Assembly: GCA_000181795.3 (NCBI GenBank) | Contig: CM012954.1 | Span: 8,470,081 to 8,527,891 of the forward strand | Source: Trichinella spiralis | Lineage: Eukaryota > Nematoda > Enoplea > Trichinellida > Trichinellidae | Length of the DNA: 57,811 bases | Direction of reading: 5' to 3' | Shown here: in pieces, positions 10,510-25,300 of the stretch | Layout: each line of letters begins with the position of its first letter | Position numbering within the stretch: the first letter of the stretch is position 1 | Program-made: the position numbers and the translations under genes | Notes under the pieces: generated by a model | What the model saw: the letters and a program-made list of their open reading frames with translations, nothing else | What the model was told of the DNA's origin: nothing | The model's database searches: none

Positions 10510-13351
10510 AAAAGGCATACTTTTTGAAATTTATTAAATCGGTGAGCTGGTTGTTGGTGTCATTGAAAATTTCTTGTCATGTCGTTGAGTACAGTGATAA
10601 TTTTTCCTGAATTTCCCCCCCCCCCCCACAAACACACACCCATTGGTGCGTTGCAATTGGCATCGAAAATTTAGCACACAAATTGCCCTCCAAAACTTTC
10701 CAAATTGACAAATCATTTCAACTGAAATGGTCCAGAACGACCGTGCACGCATGTTTTCCACCATTCAGGTTGCCTGTATGCGCATATTGCATAATTTTAT
10801 TTATTTGTTCCTTGTACAAAAATTTGCATTTTTCATGTTGCCAATTTCGCTCATCTTTAGCGGCGTTGGACAAGGAAGCCTTGTTGGCGAACCGGCTCAG
10901 TTAACCTCGGGGGAAGAGGGGGTGATTCGTTGAATGTTAATGAAATTGTGAACGACAATGCTACGCCTGCCTTGAGAACAGTTAATGATCAGTTATTCGC
11001 GTAAATGCGCGAAAGATGAGCACCGCCAAAAGATCGATTGTCGGCGGAATAATTGAAATTACAATTTACAATTGTGGGCGAAAATTTTTCCAACTGTGAC
11101 CTTAATCGTCTATTACATCATTTAAAAATAGAAACGTGAGAAATTTGTTCATTACACATACATATATACACGTATGTTCAGCAATTCATATTATTTTTAT
11201 TAGCACAATTTTATTTCATTAATTTTAAAAAGCATTTTTATTTTGAACAATGTAATACTTTTTGAGGTGTAAATTTTGTATTCAACATTGTTTTTTGAAA
11301 AACTTTTGAACGAAAAAGTAGGCAACATATTGTTATGGAAAAAGTAACCTTTTGGAATTTTTTCAAAATTTCCAACAAATGATTGCGGTAATTTGTTGCT
11401 CACTAGTATGTATATTGTGAGAATTTGAAAAAAAAAGTATGAAAAATGAAACGCACAAAATTTACAATTTATTAGTTTAAATGTTATTTCAAAAAATACC
11501 AATTCTTTGAAGCCCACACAGTGATCGAATAAATTTGCACAGGTTGTTAACAGTTTCATGAAACTGCGAAAAGAAAATCATCATTTAAAAGGTAATTTGA
11601 AATTTTTTATTAATTAATTAAATATTTCATAAATATCATTTCTTGAGACAGCATAAATTAAAATATAACAAGTTTGATTCAAGTTTGACAAGCAAGTTCG
11701 ATTCACTGCATCTAATACAGTATGACTTTTGATTGTCACTGATGAATTTGTTCTCGGGAATATTTTCCACCTTTAATTTGAATGAACCATTTATTCTTCA
11801 GCATGTAGCAGCCTATCGGTGCAACTCTGGTCAATCAAAACCATTCAAAACACAAAGCTAAGGTAACTATTACATTGATTGTTGTACAGTGCTTTTTTTT
11901 CATTGCAGTGTTCAATAAAAATAGTACACAGTGTTAAGATTTTTATTGAATGTACTTCTAATTTTAAAACGAAACTCAATCTTGTTTTTTTTACTTAAAG
12001 AATCTTTTTTTAAATGTAAAGTGTTGCTGAAGGAAAATGAAATGTTTTTGTTTCTAAATATTTGAAATTTTCATCTAATGTTGTGTTAATCATAATTATT
12101 GAGCTTTTGTTCTTTCGCAATTAGCATAATTTCTTTTTTTTGGTATTTTACAATTCCATATTTTGATTGTAAATCATATTAATGTTTGAAATTAACTTTT
12201 TTAGAGTGTAATCTGAAAAAAAAGAAATGAAAGCATTAACATCAAGGTAATATTGATGTTTTTAATTTTCAAATCGTTAGTAGTTTCAGCATGAATTAAT
12301 TTTATATTCAATTTTAAAATAATTTTCTTAATTATCCAAGTTTTTTTTTCAGTTTTTGAACTAATTTTTCGGTTTCTTAAAATGTTTCTGAGAAATTTAA
12401 TTATACACTACGTCAGTGGTAAATGACTGTTGAAATGTAGGAATGTACAATATTCGCCATCTGACAGTTAACGTTGAAATGTGTTTTTTACGTTATTTAA
12501 TTTATTAGTTTTAGTGCTTATGTATTATCCCAACAATATATATTTTACGTAATTTAACAGTTCATTATATGAAATTTGAAAATATTAAAAGATGGCGAAG
12601 AATGTGGATCCAAAATTTACAGTACTAATACGAGATTTTCAAGATTATGCAATTTTTAAAAAATTTCACATTTTAACTTTTTGAAGCTTACTAATAGTAA
12701 TAATTTATGGTTTATTGTCATTTATTAATGTTTTGAATGTTTTTGTGATTTATGAATTTAAAATAACTGCTATTTTTCAGGTTAAAATTTGTCAGCACTT
12801 ATTTGCTTTATATGATTGGCAGCCACTTATTTCAACTAAAACGGCAACAGCAGCAACATCGAAAACAACAGCAACTACTACTACTACTACTTCTACTACA
12901 ATTTTGTTACAACCAATATTCAGGTATGTGATATTTTTTTTATTGAAATTACTTTCACTGTTGGTGTGACGCTGATTTTCCATCGAAATTTCTCCACACT
13001 GCACTATGAAATATGTGACTAGGCATTCGGTATAAATAGCGAATTTTCTAAATCAGAAATAGAATATGAATGTGTAAGAACTTTTTCCAAACACTTCTAA
13101 GTATTTTGTGAGAACAATATTGAAAAATAGTTTGGTGAGAGAGGAATAGGTGATGAAGTGGATTTAGAAGCAATTAAAAGAAAAAAACAGTCACGAGCGA
13201 AGAATGATGATGTTAGGATGTATTATTATATTGCTGTGGCAGTATTGCAGCAAACTGTAAGGCCTCAGGTAGCGACTGTGCGCACGACGAAACGGTACAA
13301 ATTATAATTAGTGTTAGAGAAATGAAGCAAAGTGGAATTGTTTTCTTTCAA
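10510..13351. other. Intergenic region downstream of alpha-actinin
   Basis: AT-rich, with a 13-C run at 10615-10627. A minus-strand AATAAA at 12938-12943 is a plausible polyadenylation signal for alpha-actinin (3' UTR about 400 nt). A Thr/Ala-rich plus-strand frame at 12781-12924 is bounded by AG and GT but comes from an ACT/ACA repeat. I see no gene. Confidence 0.55.
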
Positions 13352-16300
13352 TCACAGATTTGACTCGCCATACAGTTGATGGCTAAAAGAGACATAGTCA
13401 AAAGATCCGGGCGGTGCGCCTGGTCCTCTGTAGGCAGGCATTTTTTGCACACAGTATTCGGCTTGGTCAGGCGGTAACTCATGTCGTAGCTCTTCGGCGG
13501 TAATAAATGGCTATAAAATTATGAGGAAGAACATTTTACAAAGGGAAGCTTTTTTCCAAATCAATTTTTGCATACATACCTTTCCATTGGCCAACACCCG
13601 GAAAGATTCGATCACCTGTTCAGAACTGTCCATGTCTAGAGTTTCACGTGTCATAAAATCCAAGAAGGCATCGAACTGCACTCGTCCAGTTCGATTAGGA
13701 TCTACTACTGTTAAGATTCGTTGAAATTCCATATCACCCTTAAAAATAACAATTGAATGTGAAACTGAACTGCAACTCGATCATCGATCGATCAGTGGTT
13801 TTGTGGAATTATTTACCTCTCTTCCAGGTTTTATATTGTAACCAATGGAGATGAGACATGATTTGAATTCTTCAGCATCTAGACCAAGGCGACTTTTATC
13901 AAAATGATTGTAAGAAGTACGGAATTCATTGAGTTGATCATCGCGTATTCCTTTTGTATCTCTGGTCAATATCTGAAAGAGATAAAGGAAAAAGGTTGGT
14001 CATCTTGTTGACTTACATACACCAATTTGCGTATACATACTTGATTTTCGATTTCATTGATTGTCTTGTTGATATTTGTCAGAAGTGTCTCCCAGCCGAC
14101 GTACAGAGTTTCCATTGTATATTGTGTGAATGGATTTTCACAGATATAACTTTCTTGCAGTTGTTGGTTGATTCTTTCCAATTCGTCCATATTCAGTTTG
14201 TAATTTTCAACAGAACGATAAAGATCAAGCAAACGTTGCAGGGCTTGTTCCAATGAACCCCGACCTCCCAGTGCAATTGTGGCTACTTGTGAAAGTTGCT
14301 GTTCCAGATAAGGTCCGACTGCATTTGCTTTTTCAGCGAACGTACGACGTAGCCGGTCATTAGCTGAAATTGCAATTTGCTCACAACAGCCAACAAAATC
14401 ATTGTGGTTTGAAAATATGATATTATGATTCAAGATTACTAGAGATACAGCATAATTATGAACGGTAGTTTGAATTGTTCAGTTTGCTTATTATGTTCAT
14501 TATCAACAGTTGCAGAGATGATATCAAATTGGAAAGTACACTCACATTGCTGTCTGTTCATTTCTTGCTGAAGTTGATTATCTCTGTTTGGAACCAAAAT
14601 TTGCATGTGTTGCCATTTTTTTTGAATCTCAGCTCCACTGATAGTTGTGTACGGATTGACGGCCATTTCTCGATTTAGTCCATTGCTTTCGACCAAATGT
14701 CGAACTTCTTGTTCTAAGCCAATGATGTGTCTAAACTCCTCTTCCGCTTCGCCTAGTGTAGCTTTGAATTGATCGTGCGCATGTGCAAGACTCTAAAATG
14801 CATTTTGTTTTCCCCATTTTGTATCACTATTCAGCGATTAAGCAATACTGTTGCCTACCTGAATTTCACTCATTGTATGTACAATGAACATATCCTGCAA
14901 ATCTTCCGTGGCACCATCCAACCAATTGTTGAATGGCTAAAAGCAGAGTCGTATATAATATTATATTCATGCTCTCATTGTGAATAGAAGAATGTTCTTA
15001 CAGCGGCTCGTTTTGCCAATTCCAAATGGAGATTGTCGATACGTTCCATCAGTATTTCTGCATCTTTCAAATTTTGTCCACGTTTATTGGAAAGCATTCC
15101 CAATCGATCCCACTGGTCACATATACGTTGACATCTTGCATTAACCGAAACAATGTCAACATAGTGCAGAGCCCTAAAATTTTTTGCATAATGATCAACA
15201 AGTGATGAGTGTGTGATTAATGGTGGAAAATAAAAATACGTCAATTCTTGGGCAATGGCGACGATCTGTTCAACTCGATCTTGATGAGCAGCCAAGTCAG
15301 ATTCGAATGCTTCGTGTCGTTTTCTCAGCGCTTTCAGTTCGTACAAATAGCTGCCTTTGTAATCGCCCGACGAGAGCATCTGCTCCTTTCCCTGGGCCCA
15401 TTCTTCGTGAATGGCACATTTTCGGCGAAATTTTTCCGCTAGATGTTCCAATCTTTCCAATCTGCAATCAAAAGCGATCTTAGTCATTTGGATCGATGGC
15501 CAAAAGTAGAAATATTTAGAAAAGATCAAACAACGTTGTGCGTACAAAGAATTTCAATTTTTCCCCATTCCAGCTGGCAACAATGGGAAAGTGCAGGAGA
15601 GGGTAATTTTAAATTTACCCAAAAAAGGTCACCCAAAATTAAACATCGTTGTCAGTTTTCTTTGTAAGCATTGTTGTTATATTATAACATTAATTATCGT
15701 TGCAATATGATGACGAATAAGAACATATTTGTTAAAAAAAAAAGAAATGTCTTGCCTCATCATTTCTGAAAGCAGCCATTCTTCGAATCCTTTTTCAGCG
15801 TTTAATAGATTCTTCCAAGCACCGTTGATATCCTATATAAATAATTTTCAAGACAAACTCACCGATATTGAATAAATAGTACTTTTTTTCCAAATAATTC
15901 AAACGTACATAATAATATCTGATGTGGTGAAGGGCAAGAAAGAAATGCTTCAAGTTTTGCTCACCTGTATCATTTTGCCTTCTGTTGGTAAATAGGCAGG
16001 TCGATTGGAGAGACGTAATTTTGTCTGAAGGGTGTTGAAGTTGGTTTCAAGGCGACCTTTCTGTTCGATTCGAGGTGGCTTTTCTCGACGCCTGTATTGT
16101 CTGAATTCATTCAACATCTGCTGTACATTTTTCAACGTTCCGTCGGTAGTTCGGTTCTTGAGCCAAGGAAGCCAGCGACGAATCCACTCCAACAACTAGG
16201 ATATGATTTGAAATTTTAAAAAGAAGAAAAAAAAACCATTTTAAAATCCTTCTGTATTAATTACATCAGTTGCCAGTTGTTCATATTCTTCCATGAGACG

Positions 16301-19300
16301 TTCATTATCTTGGTTCACTTTCAATACTTTGCAGATTCGATTTGCTGCTGTTTCTGCCTTAAAAAATAACAACACATTTGTTCCATGAGAAATAATTCTC
16401 TTTCTGTAGTAGTACATCAGAGTTCAGTAGGATGCGTTTCGGTTATACAAACATTCATGCTTGGAGTATAATTTTTCATTTACCACTTTTCACCCTGCTC
16501 TCTGTTGTATCTTTTGTCCATATTTTAGGCGTTTTATTTCAACTTATCGACTACATATATTTTAGTCTGTTAATTTTGTTTGCTTTAATTGAATTCAAAA
16601 TTCCAATTCTTCCTATCATTATATATCTGATTTATTTTTTTCTTGCATCAAGGACGTCGAAAGAATCCATCAAAATGCAAAACCCAGTAATCGAAACTTA
16701 AAAAAAAACGAAACGAAAAACAAAGGATTTGAAAAATATCTTATTATCTGAGAATGATAATTAGCTGATTGTCGATTACTGTTAGAAAACAACTATGGTG
16801 TTTTTGTCTTTTAAACTGAATAGCTTATTTCCTTACAGATTTGCTTAATTTTATCTATTTTCGTGGGATTCTGGGAAGATATCAGATGGTTTGAAAGTTC
16901 ATCCGAAAATAATCAAAAAGAAAAAAAAATTTTTTTTGAACATGTAATTTCCAATATTTATGCATCATCAACATAATTAATTACTTTTTTTCCCATTAGA
17001 TAATTATACTTGCTTGAAGCAAAAATAGATTTAAACCACTATTTCTGGTTACTTGATGATAAATTTTCAAAGTGAAAATACCCTGAAGTTAGTTAGCATA
17101 GCGAGCGCGAACTCAAGGTATTGTATTAAAGAATGGAACACATTCTGACCGAGACTCTGATGTTCGTCATATTAGTTTTGAACAAACTCTTCTAGTAGCG
17201 ATTCTACTGAAAACATGAAAAATCAATGCATGCATGCATACTCTAACTGCACAAAACGAGAAATTCATGTTTCATGTGAGCAAGTTCATTTGCTTAGTAT
17301 TATAAAAGGGCCAATTTCCAATCGCAGAAAGGAGGGGTGGGAGTATTCAATGCATATATTTTATGAGGGTATTTTTTTTCAACGAACTACCTTTTGCATT
17401 CCGATGAAAAAATGGTAGTAGCTGGATACGTAAGTAATAATCGCTTTCTCACAGGGATTCGGAACGCGAGCCATATCTGTTAAAAAATGCAGTAGCACAA
17501 TCAGATCACAGTTGGACAGAATTGAGCATGCAGTTTTTTTTCGAAGAGAATTTTTATAACTTGTGTGAATTTTTCTATAAACAGCTTTACGTAAATCAAG
17601 AAGAAAATTAGCAGTTTCTTTCTCTGATACTGGTGTTATTTGTTCCATTCAGTACTAGTGTGTCAATGCATTGGATTATTTTGTATTAATTTTGTATACG
17701 TCAGTGAAAGAAAAATTATGTAGTTTTTGCTTTCATGCAAATCATTTCGGGCGGAAAGTTGATGCTGATTCGTGCATTAAATCCCAAATATTTCCAATTT
17801 GTGAATTTCAACTTCAATCCATGCATAGATAGTTTCATTTTCATTCATTTCGTTCAAGCAATACAATCATGCATAAAGCAATTTTTTTCCCATGCACAAG
17901 CAAAATAAAATTACAAATCAAATAACCTGCTGTGCCCCACGAAAAGCGTGATAAAAACATGAAACATAAGTCATAACAGCTTTATCGTCTGGCTTAGCCA
18001 CATAAACCATGTCTAAAATGGACTTCAGGTGATTGAAGCTTTTTCAATTCTGATATTCTTCGTATTATTACTATTGGTACATTTATTTTATTTTATTTTA
18101 TTTTATTTTTATTTTTTCAAACATACCTTCTGCATCGAGCATTTTTGGTATATCTAAATATTTTTCTGCCGTATCGAATGCCAAATTTAAGTTGTAAAGC
18201 GGATCATCCTGAAAAAGAAAGAAAGGAGGAAATATTTTAATTAATTTGATAAAATAATACGTGAAGCAAACAAAGCATTTGTCATACCTTGGACAAATTG
18301 TCATAATCCAGTAGCTCTGGTCTGTGACGATGGATCAACGCGCAGAAAGCCAAACCATCTTTCCAACTATATAAAAAAGGAAATTGTGCTTTAAATTTTT
18401 TTATCTCTGTGATGGCTAAAACCAAGAAAACTTCCAATTTCAATGCGTTGTAGTGATGATAAGTTATATTTATTGTTGTGCACAATTTCAGTTTAAGAGC
18501 GTTTTGAACAAAATTAACAGAATTGTTGAATTTTTACTGATTAATTAGTTGAAAAAAAGACGAAATCAAATGCTCCTTGTTATCAAATAAGAAAAGTAGA
18601 GTAATAAATAATCTTTGACTTTCAGCAACGTTGACTTATTGGAAAACACTTATTTGGAGAGTGATTATTTGAATTGAGATATTTGCGGTGTGTGTTTTCG
18701 AAAATGTTTTCTCCCATTCATTAGTCAGTGGAAGGTTGAAGAATTCCATAAGAGGAGGAATACACAGAGCAGTTGTTCATTTCATTATAAAATTGAAAAA
18801 TTTAAATCTTCTACAAAAATGAACAGCTTCAACAGGATTTGAGCATTTGAGGTGGATATTAGTTTCATTTGAATTGTGTGTTACTCTTGCTAGTGGTATT
18901 TGATGTGTGATCAAAGTGATCGATTCAGACCGTCACCGATAATTTTTAAGCGTCCATTTTGATGATAACTCTGTGAAGTTGCATCTTTTTGACGGGCATA
19001 ACGTGTCAGCGTTGTGGAATTGCCGCTTTGCCGCGATTAGTGGAGCCGCGAAACGCGGCACAATCAAGAATAAGCAGAAAATTTGTTTATGTCGCTGTAA
19101 GCAAAGCTCAGGCTAATTTAATTCTCAAATCATGCCTTTCCCCTGGTCAGTGGCCGTGCGGATGGATCGATTTGAAAACTTACTAAATGATGTGGCAGTT
19201 CATTTGCATTTTCTATGCGTTGCTGACTATGTATGTTTGGGTGACCACGTTCCATTGCTCATTTTCCCTTTCGGTACCGTCCAAGCGTGCATAATCTATG

Positions 19301-22300
19301 ACTGAACATTATTATTTAAATTTAAAAAAATCTGTTTTTTTCTTCTGAAAACAATTTTTACCATCAGGTGAGCGATGCTTCGAACACTAATTATCAGTAC
19401 ATAGTATATTATGTGTATAAAATCACAGCATATATATTGTATGTCATTGCTTCGGAAATGTCTGTTTGCTTATTCAAGTTTATTTTCTCATCTAAAATTT
19501 CGAGCATTTGCCTAGTGGCGTACTGTTTGTTGTTCAGTCAAGGCTAGGAACATGCGTTGAAGAGGAATTGTTAAACTGCTGCTAATCTTTCTCTTGCTTT
19601 TTTTTCAAATAACAAAGAGTTGTTGCGAATTTTGAGTGTAAGCTTTCGAATGATCACATTTTTTGCGTGTTATGAATTTCAATAAGCACCTGCTTTGATA
19701 TATTTGATGAAAATTTGGTATTGTTTTGATGACTAATAATTGTCAAAGTGAGAAATTAGAAGTGAATTGTAAATAGGGGATAAATTTATCAATATTTTAT
19801 GCATAAACTATACGCGTATAAATTAGCTTAATCGCAGCCACAGATAAACAGCCGAATGAACTTTCGATTTCTTACAAAAAATATAAATATATGCTAATTT
19901 TTCTTTTATTGATTGGATTGGTCAGTGTTTTTTTTCCTATTTAAATAATCTCTTACTTCATTCAGTATTAATCAAGCAGAACAATTGAGCTCGGATGAAA
20001 AAGTCGAAAATATTACTCTAGTGTTTTTCATTTATTGCTCAATAAATAAATAAATATCTTCTTCTCAATGTTGATCATACTGAAATGGATCGTGGTTTTC
20101 CAGTTGTTCTTCATCTAACGAAAGTGAAGAAATTGTGTCTATAGAAAATGTATTTTCGTTTTTTCTGTTCCTTTTTCACATTATCAGTATAATCTTGTAA
20201 TCTGAGAAAATGTTGTAAAAAGAGTGGAAAACGATAAAGGGTAAAGTAAAAAAAAATATTTAATCAAGTTAGCAATTTTCATTCAAATTTCGCTTTAAAC
20301 GAAGTTAATTGTTTTGCTAATTGTTACAGTGAAAAATAATTTCAATTTTACATTCAAAATGATGAGTTGATTATTCAACTTTTGGAATGCTTAGTTCGGT
20401 TCTTGTTGTGTAATGTTTTCCGTATTATACGATGAATAATATTTTTAAAAAAAAGAGTAAATCCATTTGTGTTCAGTTCAGTTCAGAAAATAGGAATAGA
20501 AGGAAAAGACGAAGACAATGCTGCTTTTATGCAAGCGCGCGAATTTTTGGCAAGTCCGAATAGTTGTTTGTAGTTGGCCCAATTTTGCATTTGCTCATCA
20601 AATTAGCATGCAATTTTTCTTTAATTGTTGTTCATTGCACAGATTTGAAGCTGTTCAATTGGACAAAAGTGAAAACGTTGTCGAGTGATTTTGAATGTTT
20701 TCAAATTTCTCAATCGAAATCCCGACCACTACAAATGACGACATTGTCACTTCCGTTTGACCAAAAATAGTGCGAATTGTAGCACAACGAGTCCGAGCCT
20801 CTTATTCTCTTTCAACACCCACCCACCTCATAGTCGACATTTTCCTTTTCCCGTTGACCAATCAGAACGAAAATGAAATTATTCAATAACTTTCATAAGT
20901 TTACGAAGAAGAGCCTCTTAAAAACTGTCTTCTACTCTTCTTAATAATCGTGTCGCGTGATGATGAATCAATAAAAATATTTTCTCTATTTATATAACGA
21001 TTTCCATAATTTTTACACGTGTTACGTGCTCATAATAAACCAACAATACTGAGAGAATGGAATCGAATTGAACATTTAGTGGAAATTGGCAGTTTTTTTT
21101 CAAGAAATGAAATTATGAAAAATTAAGTTGGCATTGAAGTTTTGTAGAGTTGAAGGTTTTTCCTTGCGGCAGAAATGTTCCTCCTCTACTACTACTGTAA
21201 AGTACAAAATAATGCAAAATGGTCTATTTTCATTTGTTGTTCTTTTACACTCTGTTCACCTGTATTTATACTGTACGTATATATCTACTGGCTATTTTCT
21301 TACCCAACAAACCTAACTAAGGTCAGCTGTTGTTGTCAAAAGTTGCTTAAAGTGAAAAATTGTTCAACGACCAGTTTCTATCATTTTACAAGGAAGTCAA
21401 CAATATTCTGTAAAATTGCTCGTTTGATACGTTAAAAATTGATTGTGAGCAACACAACAACAACAACAAAAGCCTGAAATTTGAAATTGGAATTTTTTCC
21501 ATTTTGTTGTCAATGTTCATCATCACAATTCCTATACAATATTAGGAAAACGGAAAAAATTTGGAAGAACGAGATTTTCTACAAGATTGAGGAGCTATGA
21601 AGAAAAATTTGCATTCATATTTATTCACCTTGATTTGCAACGATGCTTTTTCATTGTTGCTGCATCTTAAATAATTCATCTTATTTTTCTCTTTTTCTGT
21701 TTCCATTGCACACAATATAGAATTAACGTAATTCAATTTTGAAATTGGTATTTTTGTTCAAAATTTTATTTATATAATTAATTTTATTAGGATTTTAAGA
21801 TTTCATTATTGCAGAGTAGAAAATGACGAAGAACAAATGGAATTTAAGTCGATTAAGAAAAGCTAGATATATATGTTTTGCGCTTTTTATTATTTAACCT
21901 TTCCATTGCACCCTTTACAGTTGAGATGATGGAGATTGATAATTAATTTATGGTTGCAGTTGATTCTGCAAAACGGAAAGAGAGAAAGGAGGAAAAGCCA
22001 ACTGTATATTTCATTGTCAATTATACGATTCTCACCGTTCACTGAATGTGTTATTGCACTGTATAGGTAGTAGATTCATGTCGTACATTTGGAAAGTGAT
22101 TTGTGAAAAAAAATTTATCCACCAAATATCTGATAATGTAAAAATGCTATTTTCCAAAACAGAGAGCAAACTTCTGTTGTCTTAAATTTTCTCAAAGCAG
22201 GCATCATCTACCTAGCATCTATCTATTCTCTTTGTATTCATTTACAATTTACGAATATACAACCTGCTTTTTCTTGTTTTTTCTATTTTTTCTTTACATT

Positions 22301-25300
22301 TTGAATAATGCGGGGAAAGAAAATTGAAAGAGTTACCAATTAGAGCCTACATTTGAAATTGAACATACGTCTTCTATACATACTTACCTTGTGTGGAAAT
22401 TTTGCACGTTGACATTTCTGTAAGGTGCAGTCTTTCTTTGACACCACAGCAGTAGGCCTTCTTTGGCGGATAATTCTTGAAATGTTCCATGCAATATGTT
22501 AGAGGTTTGCAAAACAATTTGAAAAAAAAATACTCTCCCCATACCTTCGATGGTGATATCTTGGATAGCGAAACGTAGAATGATAGACCAAATAAGACCG
22601 AGGGTCATTTTCACGTTTCCATCTACAATCTCTGAAAAAAGAATATATTTCTTGGCTCGTCAAATCGATCTCTTACTATGTCGAATATTTTTCTATGTAT
22701 ATTGTATATTTTTTTAAAACACACAAATTGTGTACGTGCGTGTTTCTCTGTCGTATATTATGTAAAGTACCTTCGGCACCGATCGAAACCAACTTGACGC
22801 CTTTGCTTTCAATGAAAGCTAGCGCTTTGTTGACGTTGGCAATTTTGTGAAAGCGCATTTTCCCTCGATCTGGCCTCGGCAATTCTTCACCAGAAATCAC
22901 TTCAAGTAGCAACATTAATTTCAGGCCATTTCGAAAATCCTCTTCAATATTTTCTATCATTGTATCCGCTTTACGAAGATGGGAATTGCACCATGCAGTG
23001 AATGTCTGAAATTGTGCTTCTTTCAACAAAATCGAATAAATTCCAACGAACAAAATGTATTCTTCAAATAAGTTTTCGTTTAAAAAATAGTTATCCAAAT
23101 CTTCTTCCTCTGTACGGAACGAAGTTATTATTATATGATATATTTACGGTTCATTCATTTATTTTTTTTTCATTTTCTGTAGTCGATATTTGAACTATTA
23201 TTGATCTCACTTTTATCTCACAATCCCATGCATTACAATACACAAACAATGAATATACAGTAGTGCAGCAGTCATTTTACGTTGAAAAATGCATTTGAAT
23301 GTGATTTGAGCAATGTTGTTGTTGTTGTTGTTGATTGAAAAGCCCCGTGCATTTGAGATTATTTATTTTCTTGATCAAATTATTTTAAACGAAAAAAAAT
23401 GGATACACTTTGCACGCATTCTGCAGAGATTGTTCAACATGTAATATAGTAAGTAACAAGTTTGTGATGGAGATGCTGACGGGTAGGAGAGACAAGAATA
23501 AGAGGAGAGGATGCATGAAAAACAGCTTACAGACCAAAGAAAAGAAAGTAGAGAATGTTGTTTATTTGCTCATCGGAACTCGTCTCATCTCTGCTTTTAA
23601 AAGCCACTTTCCATTTCACCTTTCTCTGATTCTTTTTATTGGCTACTATAATTTGATTTGTTTTATTTGTTTATTTATTTATTTATTTTCAACATCAGTA
23701 TGAAAACAGATTTACACACTTGTATGAAGCAAGCAGTGCGAAATTAGTAGAATTAGTATAATTGTTTTTCTGCTTGCTTTTTTTGCTTCACAATGAATAC
23801 TCAAGGCCGTGTAGAGCAGAAATGCTTCAAGAAAGAGCGATGGAACGTTTATTTGACATTAGATGAGCCCGCCCATTTTGACTTCAATTTGAAATTGTTT
23901 TCGTGCATTTCTTGTTGACTCTTTTAAAATAGCCCAACTGAAAAGTTTAAAGAAATAAGTAATAGAAAAAAAACATTTTAATATTATGAAAATTCACTGA
24001 TGCATATATGTATATATATATTCATTGACTCTTCAGTTTGCGCTTTACATCAGTCAAGCACGAATTTTGGTTTGTTTGTTTGTTCACTAGACAGTGGCAA
24101 AGAATTATTGCCTACGAGTGCAAAGATAATATGCGCAATTGAAACTGTTCTGCCGTTGACTTTTGTGTTGATAATCATATTTCGAGTATTAGCAGGTCAC
24201 AAATGATTTATTAAAATTTTCATTGACGTTGATTTTAAATTAAATTTACGAACATGCAAAACTGTGCATAGATTGAGCATATTGAGCAACATTTTGGGAT
24301 TCTTCAGAATTTATATTATACCCAGTTGTACTTGTCTAGATTCAAATTCAAATTTGATACAAATTTAAATATGCTAATATTGCATATTTGCTGCAGATTG
24401 AAAATCTGTTTTTTTTCTATTTATTTTAAATAAAAACCTTAGTATAAGTTGGATGCAGTTGCCAGCTGGCGGCGAGCTAATGGCGACGATTAAGCGTTAA
24501 GCAGTTGAGTTGGTAGCGGCCGTGCTATGTATGAGTGAATCATGTTTGTGTGTGTGTGTGTTCATTGTTTTCAAGCGTAGCAGTTGCTATTTTCAAGCAA
24601 ATTGCAGCAGTTGTTAGTTTTTATTCAATGAAGTTTTCAATTTGGCGCCTACAGCTTAATCTTGCCGACTGAATTAAATTTGCGTGATTAGAAAAACTGT
24701 CCAAAGAATGCATCATCGATGCGTGCACAACATACATACATACATACATATATATGTATCTATACAGAGGTTACTGTTGCTACTGGTGTCATTTCGAAAC
24801 GTTCTTTGCACATGCCTATTTAATATAGATTGTTTCCATTTGTCCATTCACAGAATCTCCAGTAATTCTATTCTACTTGGAATGCTTGCCGGTGTTTACT
24901 ACGCAGGCGCTACGTTGCTTAGTTAAGCTTCTGCAAATCAACTGATAATATGACAAGAAATGAAAATAATACGATTATGAGGTTTGTTTTGTTTGATAAG
25001 TTTGAATTGAATATCTGGTAACTCTGCATTTCACAAATTATATCCAACGGAAATATTTGTATTGAAAAATATTTCAACAAGCTCAATGGCACGAGAAACA
25101 AAAAAAGAAATCTTTATAAACGAAATAAATGTATGAATAATTTACGTGTGTGGATAGAGATAATGTTTACATCCAGTCGACAATTTATCATTATTATTAC
25201 TATTATTAATATCAATTTTTCTTCAATTTATACTAGAGCACAGTACATAGATTTTTTAATATGATTGTTTTTTTTGTTGTGCGTTGATAAAGAAGAAGTA

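Noticed and set aside
12781-12924. Possible plus-strand exon between TTCAG and GTATGT
   Set aside because: The frame is largely a Thr/Ala repeat from ACT/ACA triplets, lies in the alpha-actinin 3' flank on the other strand, and has no partner exon.
18989-19186. 65-residue frame inside alpha-actinin intron 4
   Set aside because: No recognisable motif, no splice context, and a length expected by chance.
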